A stretch of 64,000 nt of DNA, taken from NCBI RefSeq assembly GCF_013760845.1, contig NZ_JACDUU010000006.1, forward strand, positions 62,001-126,000. Direction: 5' to 3'. The notes beneath the pieces were generated by a model. That model ran no database searches, was not told the origin of the DNA, and worked only from the letters and a program-made list of their open reading frames with translations. Within the stretch, counting starts at the first letter, position 1, and every line of letters begins with the position of its first letter. Shown here piece after piece: positions 25,518 to 34,043 of this stretch. The translations under genes were made by a program, and so were the position numbers. Source of the DNA: [Anoxybacillus] calidus. GTDB taxonomy: Bacteria > Bacillota > Bacilli > Bacillales > Anoxybacillaceae.

Positions 25518-26072
25518 ATGAAAGAGCAAATCATTACACTACTTAGCACATATGAAAATGTTGCTTATCTCATTAGTATCGTTATAAATATTATGATCAG
25601 TATTTTAGGACTTGTACCAAGCGTTTTTCTAACGACTGCCAATTTGGCGGTGTTCGGGTTTTGGAAAGGCACCTTTTTATCTTTTGCAGGGGAAGCAATC
25701 GGAGCAATTATCTCCTTTATTTTATATCGTAAAGGATTCAAGAAGCTTTCTGAATCCAAGTTATTTTCTCACCCGAAAGTCAGACGTTTGCTTGAAGCAA
25801 AAGGCTTAGAAGCCTTTTTTCTTGTTCTGTCTTTGCGGCTTCTTCCTTTTGTTCCATCAGGAGTAGTTACCTTTGTTGCAGCGATAGGCAAAACCTCCTT
25901 ATTTATCTTTATTATTGCTAGCTCAATAGGGAAAATACCTGCATTACTTTTAGAAGCCTATTCGGTTTATCAATTGATGAATTGGACATGGCAAGGGAAA
26001 GTGATATCAGCATTTCTATCTATTTTTTTATTCATATTTATTTGGAAGAAAATCAATCGAAAAAAGGCTTAA
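25518..26072 (+). CDS. TVP38/TMEM64 (DedA-like) membrane protein
   Basis: The 184-residue protein has the VTT-domain pattern: two re-entrant hydrophobic parts with PSVFLTTANLAVFGFWKGTF, GEAIGAIISFILYRKGF and LRLLPFVPSGVVTFVAA, plus flanking spans. VTT proteins act as lipid scramblases or in envelope homeostasis. It starts 13 bases after the response regulator and is probably part of that operon. A broken relative lies at 40027-40576. Confidence 0.87.
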   Translation: MKEQIITLLSTYENVAYLISIVINIMISILGLVPSVFLTTANLAVFGFWKGTFLSFAGEAIGAIISFILYRKGFKKLSESKLFSHPKVRRLLEAKGLEAFFLVLSLRLLPFVPSGVVTFVAAIGKTSLFIFIIASSIGKIPALLLEAYSVYQLMNWTWQGKVISAFLSIFLFIFIWKKINRKKA

Positions 26073-26132
26073 ACCAATAAAATTGAAAGGGATTTATGAA
26101 GAGCAACAAATATCATATCCAAAGAAACAAAC

Positions 26133-27137
26133 TCCATTATGGTCGGTACAGGTAAAGGTGCAGAAAAGGGGATCCTCTTTAAAGGAGGTGAGTACCTAGA
26201 GGGAACGCATAAAGTCAATGCTGTGTTACTCGATAAAACAGGAACAGTGACAAAAGGAAAACCAGAAGTTACTGATGTACTAGAATTCCAAGAAGGTATG
26301 CTTGACCACGCTGTTTCAGCTGAAAGTGCTTCTGAACATCCGTTGGCTCATGCGATTGTGGAATATGGGAAGAAACGAGCGATTTCTGTTAAGCCGCTGG
26401 AGCATTTCTCTGCCATTACTGGTCACGGAATTGAAGCGACCATTGATGGCAAAAACGTTCTTGTTGGAACGCGAAAACTAATGAAGGAACGCTCTGTAGA
26501 GATTTCCATGCATGAAGATAAAATGGTAGAGCTTGAAAAACAAGGGAAAACTGCCATGCTCGTTGCAATCGATGGGCAGCTTGCTGGCATCATTGCTGTC
26601 GCAGATACTGTAAAAGAAAGCTCAAAAGAAGCCATTCAAACATTAAAACAAATGGGTATAGAAGTGTACATGGTAACGGGAGACAATAAACGCACAGCGG
26701 AAGCCATTGCTAAGCAAGTGAATGTGGATCGTGTATATGCAGAGGTACTTCCTGAAGACAAAGCGAATATCGTCGAGGAGCTGCAAAAACAAGGGAAACG
26801 AGTGGCGATGGTCGGTGATGGAATTAATGACGCTCCAGCTCTTGCGAAAGCGGATATTGGTATGGCCATCGGCACAGGAGCGGATGTCGCCATCGAAACG
26901 GCCGATGTTACGTTAGTCGGCGGAGATTTAGCTCATATCCCGAAAGCGATTGAGTTAAGCCGCAAAACAATGAAAAACATTCGGCAAAATCTGTTCTGGG
27001 CTTTGTTCTATAATACCATTGGCATTCCTGTAGCCGCCGCTGGATTATTGGAGCCTTGGGTTGCCGGAGCTGCCATGGCATTCAGTTCCGTATCTGTTGT
27101 GACAAACGCGCTTCGTTTGAAACGCGTGAAAATATAA
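26133..27137 (+). pseudogene. copA: 5'-truncated copper-exporting P1B ATPase (CopA)
   Basis: The frame covers only the last ~40% of a CopA protein. It begins with [19 protein letters not shown], directly before the phosphorylation site [11 protein letters not shown]. It then has the SEHPLAHAI nucleotide motif, [24 protein letters not shown] and the last two membrane spans. The heavy-metal domains, the CPC-bearing membrane helix and the first six spans are missing, and no start site precedes it. It cannot transport copper alone. Its 3' end and the following copZ are intact, so a deletion probably removed the 5' part of a copA-copZ operon. Confidence 0.88.
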
Positions 27138-27158
27138 AAGACAAGTAAGGAGGAATCA

Positions 27159-27365
27159 ATGATGACTATTACATTACATGTACAAGGAATGACTTGCGGA
27201 CACTGCAAAGCAGCAGTAACAAACGCTCTTCAAGAGCTAGATGGGGTAAAACATGTAGAAGTACATCTACAAGAAGGTACTGTGGATGTCGATTATGATG
27301 AAACAAAGGTAAGTGTAGAAAAACTCAAAGAAGCGATTGAAGAGCAAGGTTACGATGTAAAGTAA
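27159..27365 (+). CDS. copZ: Copper chaperone CopZ
   Basis: The 68-residue protein has the heavy-metal-associated fold with the metal-binding loop GMTCGHCKAAV (Cys-x2-Cys) and the usual VEKLKEAIEEQGYDV end. A strong AAGGAGG lies before the ATG pair at 27159. CopZ binds Cu(I) in the cytosol and hands it to CopA. Here CopA is truncated, so CopZ may only buffer copper or serve a copA elsewhere. It is closed by a strong hairpin. Confidence 0.95.
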   Translation: MMTITLHVQGMTCGHCKAAVTNALQELDGVKHVEVHLQEGTVDVDYDETKVSVEKLKEAIEEQGYDVK

Positions 27366-27372
27366 CAGTAAA

Positions 27373-27405
27373 AAATCCCCTCCAAGTTTTATTTGGAGGG
27401 GATTT
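27373..27405. terminator. Bidirectional terminator between copZ and the multicopper oxidase
   Basis: AAATCCCCTCCAA (27373-27385) pairs with TTGGAGGGGATTT (27393-27405). It serves copZ on the plus strand and the convergent oxidase on the minus strand. Confidence 0.9.
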
Positions 27406-27412
27406 ATCATCG

Positions 27413-29002
27413 TTATTCGGGTTTATTTGTTGTATCATTAGGGTTTGGTGTATAGTCAGATTTGTAATTTTTATATTTCAATTCTGTGACCATTCCGGCT
27501 GAAGCGTGGTGCAAGTCATGGCAATGGAACATCCAATTTCCCGGATTATCAGCTTTAAATGCGACTACATATTCTTCACCCGGTTTTAAATTCAAGGTAT
27601 CCTTAATCAATGGAGAGCCTGTAATTGGCTTACCGTTTTTACTTAATACTTGGAAGAAGTGTCCGTGTAAATGCATAGGATGTAAATCTGTAGGTGAATT
27701 GTTCACTAATTTTACTTTTACTAGATCTCCTGTCTTCACATTGACAGGTGCTGTTTCAGGATACGTTTTACCATTAATAGTATAGACCATGCCATCTTTG
27801 CCCATCGCTGTTCCTAAATCCATTGTGTACTCTACATCATATTTTTGGTCTAACGTAAATTGACCTAATTCATGTTTTCCGTATTTTGTCATATCAACGG
27901 TAGGGAGGTTCTCTTTTGCATTTGCTTTGTCAGTATTGCTTGTTGCACCTTCGTATTGAATTTTCACTTTCATGTCATCGGTACCTTTCATATCACCGTG
28001 ACATTCTAATAACCATTCTCCCGGATTATCCGCTGTAAATTCAATATCGTAACGTTCACCCGGAGCAATATTTAAAAGTTCATCTTTGATTGGTTGCGGA
28101 TCTTTTAACGGTTGCCCGTCTGTTGCGACAATTTTAAAATCATGACCATGCAGGTGGAGTTTGTGGGACATGTATCCTGCGTTTACAAGGCGAAGTCGTA
28201 CTTTTTCGCCTTTCTTCACTTTTAAAGGTTCTACAGCGGAACCACTTTTCCCGTTAATCGTGAAAATATCATACATGCTCATATCATGGCCCATGCTGCT
28301 CATATCCATATGTTGGTTATCCGAGCTATTTCCATGCCCCATATTACTATGATCCATCCCACTCATATGCATATTTCCTTCATCCGGATTGCTCATCCAC
28401 TCATCTAACACAAGTGTATAATCTCGATCTACTTTTTCCTCATTCTTAGGTTCTACGATTAATGTACCGTATAATCCCTTGTCCACTTGTTTCGCACTTT
28501 CTTGATGGGAATGATACCAATATGTTCCCGGTACAGTAGCTGTAAATTCATACGTAAAGGTTTCACCCGGTTTAATTGCGTTCATCGTGACACCCGGAAT
28601 TCCATCCTGACTATTTGGAACAGGGTAGCCATGCCAATGAATCGTGGTTGGCTCCGGTAGTTCATTTTTGAAAACGATTTTCACCGTGTCTCCTTGTTTT
28701 ACATGAATTTGTGCTCCGGGAACTGATCCATTGTACGTGTAGACCGGAAGTTTAACTTGATCATTGATTTGTAATAACGCTTCCTTAGCAGTAAGATTAA
28801 TCTCTTTACCGGATAAAACTTCTGTATTTGTTGCCAAAGGCAGTTGCTCACTGACTTCAGAGGTTTTGGATGTTTTTTCCTCCTTTGTATTCATGTTTGA
28901 CATATCGTGCCCTTGCATGGAACTGTGCGAAGCATTATTTGAGCAGGCTGTACCAATCGCAACGACTCCAGCTAAAATGGTTCCAAACAATAATTTCTTC
29001 AT
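27413..29002 (-). CDS. Multicopper oxidase, membrane-anchored lipoprotein
   Basis: The 529-residue protein begins with a lipoprotein signal (IGTACSNN, lipobox Cys at about 20) and holds three cupredoxin domains. Copper motifs are all present: HWHG and WYHSH in domain 1, LHLHGHDF and ECHGD in domain 2, and HPMHLHGHFF and HCHDLHHASAGM with the type 1 Cys and Met in domain 3. A Met/His-rich stretch (about 205-235) suggests extra copper binding. Such enzymes oxidise Cu(I) or phenols outside the cell. With copZ and the copA remnant it marks a copper-resistance cluster. GGAGGG precedes the ATG. Confidence 0.92.
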   Translation of the reverse strand: MKKLLFGTILAGVVAIGTACSNNASHSSMQGHDMSNMNTKEEKTSKTSEVSEQLPLATNTEVLSGKEINLTAKEALLQINDQVKLPVYTYNGSVPGAQIHVKQGDTVKIVFKNELPEPTTIHWHGYPVPNSQDGIPGVTMNAIKPGETFTYEFTATVPGTYWYHSHQESAKQVDKGLYGTLIVEPKNEEKVDRDYTLVLDEWMSNPDEGNMHMSGMDHSNMGHGNSSDNQHMDMSSMGHDMSMYDIFTINGKSGSAVEPLKVKKGEKVRLRLVNAGYMSHKLHLHGHDFKIVATDGQPLKDPQPIKDELLNIAPGERYDIEFTADNPGEWLLECHGDMKGTDDMKVKIQYEGATSNTDKANAKENLPTVDMTKYGKHELGQFTLDQKYDVEYTMDLGTAMGKDGMVYTINGKTYPETAPVNVKTGDLVKVKLVNNSPTDLHPMHLHGHFFQVLSKNGKPITGSPLIKDTLNLKPGEEYVVAFKADNPGNWMFHCHDLHHASAGMVTELKYKNYKSDYTPNPNDTTNKPE

Positions 29003-29212
29003 GTATTTCCCTCCATAAACTTGTGATGTAAATCATACTAACATCATCATAAAAAATAAATGTGCAAAATTTATGGAGAAAAGAGTTATATAAGCAAATT
29101 TGCACAAAGTAATTTAAAGAAAATGGCTATTTTCTAAAAGATTGTTGTTATAAGGCTTAATAATATATAATTGAAATAAATAACATAATTGTGTCGATTT
29201 GGATGATTATCA

Positions 29213-29488
29213 ATGAATAAAGTCTGGTATGTGTTAATATTTTTAACATTTGCCTATCAAGTTAGTTTTTTAAACTGCTATTTAAGTGAGCAATTAGTTG
29301 ATATGAACTTAACATTAGCAAGAGTGTATTGGGTATCATCAGGACTTTTAGGAATAATTTTAGGTGCATATGTCATTCTCAAAGTGAAAATAGGGCTATT
29401 TGGTAAGATGATATCCTTTATGGTTATGTTTTTTGGCATTAGTTTAATAGGTTTGTGGTTATTGGCATTAGGAATTACCTCGATGTAA
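29213..29488 (+). CDS. Small membrane protein, 91 aa
   Basis: The product has three hydrophobic segments (about 5-23, 36-57 and 62-86) and few charged residues. A weak GGATGAT site precedes ATG 29213. It follows the oxidase promoter region, where GTGCAAA/TTTGCAC inverted arms flank 29061-29105. Neither this nor the next protein belongs to a family I recognise. Confidence 0.6.
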   Translation: MNKVWYVLIFLTFAYQVSFLNCYLSEQLVDMNLTLARVYWVSSGLLGIILGAYVILKVKIGLFGKMISFMVMFFGISLIGLWLLALGITSM

Positions 29489-29602
29489 CTTATTAAATAT
29501 ACATTCGAATGTATTTAGTGGTTAATTTTTACAAAGAGGGCGACATCTAAATTGAGGTCTCTCCTTAAATAATATAAGTTTCAATAGGTTAGGAGTTTAA
29601 CT

Positions 29603-29881
29603 ATGGGGATTGTCAAAAATACAAAAACAATCAATGCTTTTAGTCTTTTCCTTGTGTCGATCCACTTGCTTATTCTCTATTCGTTCGTTTTTATGACAGA
29701 CAAATTAGATACAAGGTTTGGGCAAATAGGTTCTCTGATTACATTAGTTTTAGGAGTACTCTTTTGTTATCAATCCTTTAAGATTAAATCGCCGTTTAGA
29801 TATATTTTGCTAATAACAACGGTTTTTGTATCAATTTTAGATGCATTGGTTTTGCTGATATTCTTAATTGCTTGTTTTTAA
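29603..29881 (+). CDS. Small membrane protein, 92 aa
   Basis: TAGGAG precedes ATG 29603. The 92-residue product has three predicted spans (about 10-30, 40-57 and 66-91). Size and layout are like the preceding 91-residue protein, so the two could be paralogues or partners of one transcript. It ends inside a strong terminator stem. Function is unknown. Confidence 0.6.
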   Translation: MGIVKNTKTINAFSLFLVSIHLLILYSFVFMTDKLDTRFGQIGSLITLVLGVLFCYQSFKIKSPFRYILLITTVFVSILDALVLLIFLIACF

Positions 29882-29905
29882 AAGGAGTGTTATGCACTCC
29901 TTTTT
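29881..29905 (+). terminator. Intrinsic terminator
   Basis: AAAGGAGTG (29881-29889) pairs with CACTCCTTT (29895-29903) and runs into T. It overlaps the stop codon of the small membrane protein. Confidence 0.85.
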
Positions 29906-30008
29906 ATTGTTTCAACAGTTGTAAATATACATGTAGAGTAACAATCTATACGAAAACAGCCAAGATTTGTTTTTTCGATGTAATTTTTTTAAAAAATTTT
30001 TGAAAAAC

Positions 30009-30034
30009 AGAAACATTTTTGTTTTTTATGCGTC
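30009..30034 (+). promoter_or_regulatory. ECF-sigma-type promoter upstream of the second sigma gene
   Basis: AGAAAC (30009-30014) and CGTC (30031-30034) are 16 bases apart. This matches the (T)GAAAC-N16-CGTC promoters used by B. subtilis extracytoplasmic sigma factors such as SigM, SigW and SigX. Its place right before an ECF sigma gene suggests autoregulation. Confidence 0.75.
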
Positions 30035-30052
30035 TTTTATAGCGGAAGGAGA

Positions 30053-30577
30053 GTGGAAACCATTGCCAATAAATTTGAATTTGATATACTTATGCACTTT
30101 TATTCAAAATCCCTTTTTCGCTATCTGTACAGATTAACCAATGATTATCATTTGGCAGAGGATCTCCTGCAGGAAACATTTTATAAGGTTTATTTACATG
30201 TAAGCAGCATAAACGAGGTAGCACAAATAAAGTCATGGCTTTACCGGATCGCTTATAACACCTTCATCGACCACTGCAGAAAAGCAAAAAAGATGCAGCT
30301 TGTACAAGTCGATGATTTCTTTGCGTCGTTAAAGCTAGATCCATTATTAGAAACGGAAAACGCGTTTTTGCAAAAATATGAGCTGGAGTTGATTTATACA
30401 CATTTGTCCAACATGAAAGAACTGCAACAAAAAGCCATTATGCTCGTCGATTTAAAAGGATTTAGCTACAAAGAAGCGGCGGAGCTGTTAAACGTAAAGC
30501 TCCCTTATTTAAAAAGCCTTGTGTTTCGGGGCAGGCGGGAATTAGAAAAACGATTACGCAATGAGGTGAAGGGATGA
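30053..30577 (+). CDS. ECF-family sigma factor (SigM-like operon)
   Basis: The 174-residue protein has sigma region 2 (YRLTNDYHLAEDLLQETFYK and IKSWLYRIAYNTFIDHCRK) and region 4 (LQQKAIMLVDLKGFSYKEAA). It overlaps the anti-sigma gene by four bases. The start is uncertain. GTG 30053 is only one base from the AAGGAG site (30046-30051), which is too close. An ATT at 30062 has ideal 10-base spacing, and the first ATG is at 30092. An ECF promoter lies upstream. I infer an autoregulated envelope-stress sigma. Confidence 0.9.
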   Translation: METIANKFEFDILMHFYSKSLFRYLYRLTNDYHLAEDLLQETFYKVYLHVSSINEVAQIKSWLYRIAYNTFIDHCRKAKKMQLVQVDDFFASLKLDPLLETENAFLQKYELELIYTHLSNMKELQQKAIMLVDLKGFSYKEAAELLNVKLPYLKSLVFRGRRELEKRLRNEVKG

Positions 30578-31638
30578 GAAAAGACGAGTTAAAACAATTA
30601 TTGAAGAAATATCAAAATGGCACACTAAGCAAAGAGGAAGAACAGAAAATAGAGGAGCTTCTAGAAAGTTTTGACGTATACAATGAATTTCTCAATGAAA
30701 CCCTTCATGATGAAGGTATAAAGGAAGCAGATCTTGCAAAAATGATGAAAAAGGCCCAACAAAAATTCTTTTTTAGAAATACGCTGCTTGTTGTATCGTT
30801 TATACTCACGATTGTTCCCTTATTGACTATGTTTACTTTTGTTTATTACGGCTGGGGGCGAGAGCATAACAGAGGGAACGAATTTATTGAAACCATTCGA
30901 ACGGTGAGTGAAATGACAGCGCCAAATGTGTATGTAGATTACGATACGGTGGATGATGAGATCAAGCCCTTTACCATGACTGTCATGACCGACAAATATA
31001 AATTGATGGATGATAAAAAAATTTATCTAGGCAAGGATACTTACAAACTATTTTTCAATGATGTGTTTGCTAAAGAATCGAATTATCGAGCGATGGGGTA
31101 TTCGATTCATCACATTGGAATCAACTTTATTCATCCGAAAGCCAAATACTTTTTACCTGACGAACGAAGAAAAATTGAATCTCTCCCGAGCGATTGGCCG
31201 GTTGAAATCTATATTTCCCTGAATCGATCCTATTCCTTAAAAGAAATAAATGAAAAATTCAAAGGATATAATATGACATGGCTTGCGTTGGACACTGGTG
31301 TAGAGGAACAGATGAGGAATGATTTAGATTTCATCCAAACACCAGCAATTGGCTTTCCATACAAAAAAGTACATGTAGATTCTGTATTCAATCGCTCGTT
31401 TACTGATTACGAAGAAGTAGTTAAAGGGCTCGATCTATTGAGAAAAAACGAAAAATGGGCAACACAACTAACGGAATACAAAGACTTAAAGATGGCCGAG
31501 CGACTAAAATGGATAAAAAAACATAAAGAATTGAAGATTTATGGAATCGCTATGACAGGAACCGCCAAAGATGTTTTGTCTTTAGAAAAGATGAAGGAAA
31601 TCAACGTGATTCGATTAGGTCAGATCCATTTGCCATAG
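30574..31638 (+). CDS. Anti-sigma factor with Sigma_reg_N/C domains (YhdL-like)
   Basis: The 354-residue protein has a cytoplasmic N-terminal part that would bind sigma (LKKYQNGTLSKEEEQKIEEL), one membrane span (about 68-90) and a large external domain. The external domain includes FTDYEEVVKGLDLLRKNEKW and ends IYGIAMTGTAKDVLSLEKMK. These are the N- and C-terminal sigma-regulator domains known from B. subtilis YhdL, the anti-sigma of SigM. The gene is translationally coupled to the sigma gene. It most likely holds the sigma factor at the membrane until an envelope signal arrives. Confidence 0.85.
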   Translation: MRKDELKQLLKKYQNGTLSKEEEQKIEELLESFDVYNEFLNETLHDEGIKEADLAKMMKKAQQKFFFRNTLLVVSFILTIVPLLTMFTFVYYGWGREHNRGNEFIETIRTVSEMTAPNVYVDYDTVDDEIKPFTMTVMTDKYKLMDDKKIYLGKDTYKLFFNDVFAKESNYRAMGYSIHHIGINFIHPKAKYFLPDERRKIESLPSDWPVEIYISLNRSYSLKEINEKFKGYNMTWLALDTGVEEQMRNDLDFIQTPAIGFPYKKVHVDSVFNRSFTDYEEVVKGLDLLRKNEKWATQLTEYKDLKMAERLKWIKKHKELKIYGIAMTGTAKDVLSLEKMKEINVIRLGQIHLP

Positions 31639-31658
31639 TAAAGGAGGAATAGTCGAAA

Positions 31659-31922
31659 ATGAGAATGGTAAGAATCAATATCCTAAATACATTGGTGGCT
31701 ATATTTTTGCTTATTTTGTTAAATGTACAAATTATAGCGGAGATCCCTGTTTTTGATATTAGTTACATTTGGATTTCATTGTTCGGAATGCTCATATGTT
31801 TGCTTGGCCTCATAAAAGAAGATCGATTCTACTCATATTTAGGCGGCATCCTTCACTTCATCCTAATCGTTTCTTGTATGGGAATGATTTGGTTTGGTAT
31901 AGGAATTAACTATCAGCCATAA
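31659..31922 (+). CDS. Small membrane protein, third gene of the sigma operon
   Basis: AAAGGAGG precedes the ATG at 31659, 20 bases after the anti-sigma gene. The 87-residue product has three hydrophobic segments. In B. subtilis the sigM operon also has a small membrane protein (YhdK) that works with YhdL. This protein occupies the matching position, but I cannot show sequence homology. Role is inferred from position only. Confidence 0.6.
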   Translation: MRMVRINILNTLVAIFLLILLNVQIIAEIPVFDISYIWISLFGMLICLLGLIKEDRFYSYLGGILHFILIVSCMGMIWFGIGINYQP

Positions 31923-32145
31923 GAAAACTCATGGAAATCACAAACTGAACTGTCACCTTGGCAAATTCACATGTTAAAACACTTACCAATTTCTATGTTA
32001 AAATTCATATTTCCATCTGGTAAAATAGAAAGTTTCATGGATAGTTATATAGAAGAGATTTCATGAACGTCTATTGAATATATTTTTACGGAGTTTACCC
32101 GATAACAAGTACTGATTATTAGAGAATATATAAGGAGGAACAGAT

Positions 32146-32596
32146 TTGAAAGGGTTTTTGAAGTTATTGATTGGATTGTTTTTCGCCTTTTCTTTAACAG
32201 GATGTATTGGAGAGCACTATGGATTTTACACCTCCTAGCGTTTCACTCGACATCGACAATGGTATTCAATTAATTCAATTAAAAGAAGCGAATATAAATT
32301 GGTATTCCGATAAACATTACAATAAAGAAACGAAAGATATTCTATCCTTGGCTAGAAAACAAAAACAAGTGATCGTGAAGTCAGGTCAAGAAGTTCAAAT
32401 ACTTTTTGACAGTGAAGATTTTAAGGTCTTAGACTTAAGGGTTTGGCTATGGCTGAAGGATAAAAAGATTGAATTGAAACTTGGTAAAAACCGTTATTTT
32501 TATTTCCCTAAAGAAAAAGGAGAGTATCTATTGGAGGTAGACCTTCGTACCGATAGCGGAAGTGCTCAATATGTTGGGAATATAGTTATTAAGTGA
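32146..32596 (+). pseudogene. Frameshifted hypothetical lipoprotein
   Basis: AAGGAGG and TTG 32146 open a lipoprotein signal (LLIGLFFAFSLTGCIGEHY, Cys in the lipobox). The frame then stops after about 30 codons. One extra G at about 32222 separates it from a second frame that continues DFTPPSVSLDIDNGIQLIQL and runs to TGA 32594-32596 with a beta-rich domain. Removing one base restores a single lipoprotein of about 150 residues. It is either a recent pseudogene or a sequencing error. A remnant piece (31925-32066, MLKHLPISMLKFIFPSGK) lies upstream. Confidence 0.65.
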
Positions 32597-32612
32597 TAGT
32601 AAATTCTCAGTC

Positions 32613-32820
32613 ATGAAAAAGTACGCAGAAGCGTTGTGTTTAATTAGACAAAAAGAACCAAGAAATTTAGATTATCGTTATAAATTAACGGCATGTACTC
32701 CTTATCCTATTATGATGGTTTAGAATAATAATTCACTTTATTGGATTTTATTACAGAAGAACCCGGTGTTATAATTCGTAAATTGAATATTAATGCATGA
32801 AATCTAAGAAAATCAAGTCG
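32613..32820 (+). repeat. Small ORF remnant plus TTGAATATTAATGCAT motif, copy 3
   Basis: A 36-codon frame (32613-32723, MKKYAEALCLIRQKEPRNLD) is followed by EEPGVIIRKLNINA and then the TTGAATATTAATGCAT/AAATCTAAGAAAATCA sequence also seen at 12207 and 21601. No start or full gene is recognisable. I class it as another copy of the decayed family. Confidence 0.45.
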
Positions 32821-32874
32821 AGTGGCTTGCAAAATTATTGCTTTTTAAACGATGTTCACTTTCTTAACCAGATA

Positions 32875-33244
32875 ATCAAATTAATTCTTGTATCTTACAA
32901 ATGTCAACAATTTCTTTGTTCTCTTGTAAGAGTAACGTTGCAAACGTATGTGTCTTATTAGATGAGGCAATGAAAATCGCTTTGACGGTATCCAGCTTTT
33001 GCTAGTGTTTCTTTAAAAATTTTATGTAAATCCCGTGGATCTAGTTTATTGCCGCTTTTATTAAAAAACTGGCTCTCGCGGATGCAATTGATGCTCTAGA
33101 CAACCATAGGGTGAGGAGGGAGAAGCCGCTCTTTTTCCCTTCACCAAATGTGTGTACAGTTCGATTTTTTAATCGATTTGTTGTCATGATAACCAACTTT
33201 CGGCATTTTACATTAGCAAACAATTTCATAATTTGTTGATACAA
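32875..33244 (-). pseudogene. Remnant of a tyrosine recombinase (phage-type integrase)
   Basis: On the minus strand, three frames together read like the catalytic half of an integrase: FFNKSGNKLDPRDLHKIFKE, TLAKAGY, then a damaged FH-LRHT box and LLQENKEIVDICKIQELI. The conserved Arg and His of the FHxLRHT box can be seen in part. The frames are broken by at least two shifts and stop codons, and the C-terminal Tyr region is absent. It lies about 540 bases from the dif site. Confidence 0.65.
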
Positions 33245-33285
33245 GTAATATAGGTCAAGAAATCTAAAGGATAGAGCGGAGTGAT

Positions 33286-33318
33286 GAGACAGTACTTACA
33301 CTTTACTGTCTCTATTTT
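33286..33318 (+). terminator. Intrinsic terminator
   Basis: GAGACAGTA (33286-33294) pairs with TACTGTCTC (33304-33312), followed by TATTTTTG. It has no intact gene in front, so it probably remains from a lost transcript. Confidence 0.7.
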
Positions 33319-33760
33319 TGCGATTTATTTCCATTCATTTCATTAATCTAAAAAAACGAGGATATGAAGTTTATTTAAAAAAACATATTCGTTTATATAT
33401 CAGCGGCAGAAAAACAATTAAAGGCGGAAAAACAATTAAAGGCGGAAAAACAATTAAAGAATTTTACAACTGGATTTATCATGATAAAGGGTTATACTTG
33501 AGACGCAAATTTGAAGCGTTCCTGGATCAAAATTTTTGGATACAGAAACATTGCAAAACGCGAAATTAAAGACAAAACATGCTGTTGCCGAAAGAAAAAG
33601 CTTTTATCGATTAATAAAATTATTGCATTCATCAAGCATGTGAAACTGCTGGAATTACATTAGGAACGTATTATACATGGATAAAACGTGACAAATCATT
33701 CTCAGTGAAGAATTTTAAAAAATTAAAGAAAGGGAAGTTAAGTAGCGAATAACTACTTTT
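33318..33760 (+). pseudogene. LAGLIDADG-like homing endonuclease remnant, copy 2
   Basis: The frame reads RLYISGRKTIK, then two extra copies of GGKTIK (an 18-base unit present three times), then EFYNWIYHDKGLYLRRKFEA. It matches copy 1 at 21650-21907. A frameshift follows, and after it a helix-turn-helix-like end is readable: CETAGITLGTYYTWIKRD, then KKLKKGKLSSE with a stop near 33752. The gene is not functional. Confidence 0.55.
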
Positions 33761-33771
33761 ATATTTTCTGG

Positions 33772-33808
<37 letters not shown>

Positions 33809-34043
33809 AATAAGGAAATGTAAATTGTCTCATTAAAAAAGTAAACTTCAAATAGTGAGACAAAAAAGAATTTGAAACAAAGTCAATCTTAAAGTCGCTC
33901 TGATACATAAATTTATTTCTATATTTATACTGGACAAGCTTAGTGCGGGATTTTTAATCGGATCCAAATGATTCAAATGTAATAACAACTTTTTTTGAAC
34001 TCATATATTCTACTAAATTCATCTTTTTAAGGAGTGAAATTCT

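Noticed and set aside
27413-29002. Spore-coat laccase CotA as identity of the multicopper oxidase
   Set aside because: The protein has a lipoprotein signal and a Met/His-rich insert and lies in a copper cluster, so a membrane copper oxidase fits better.
31985-32005. Ter-like CTATGTTAAAATTC on the plus strand left of dif
   Set aside because: It has CTATGTT but lacks the CTAAAT part, and it lies in a coding-like remnant. An oppositely oriented Ter here would be attractive, but the match is too weak.
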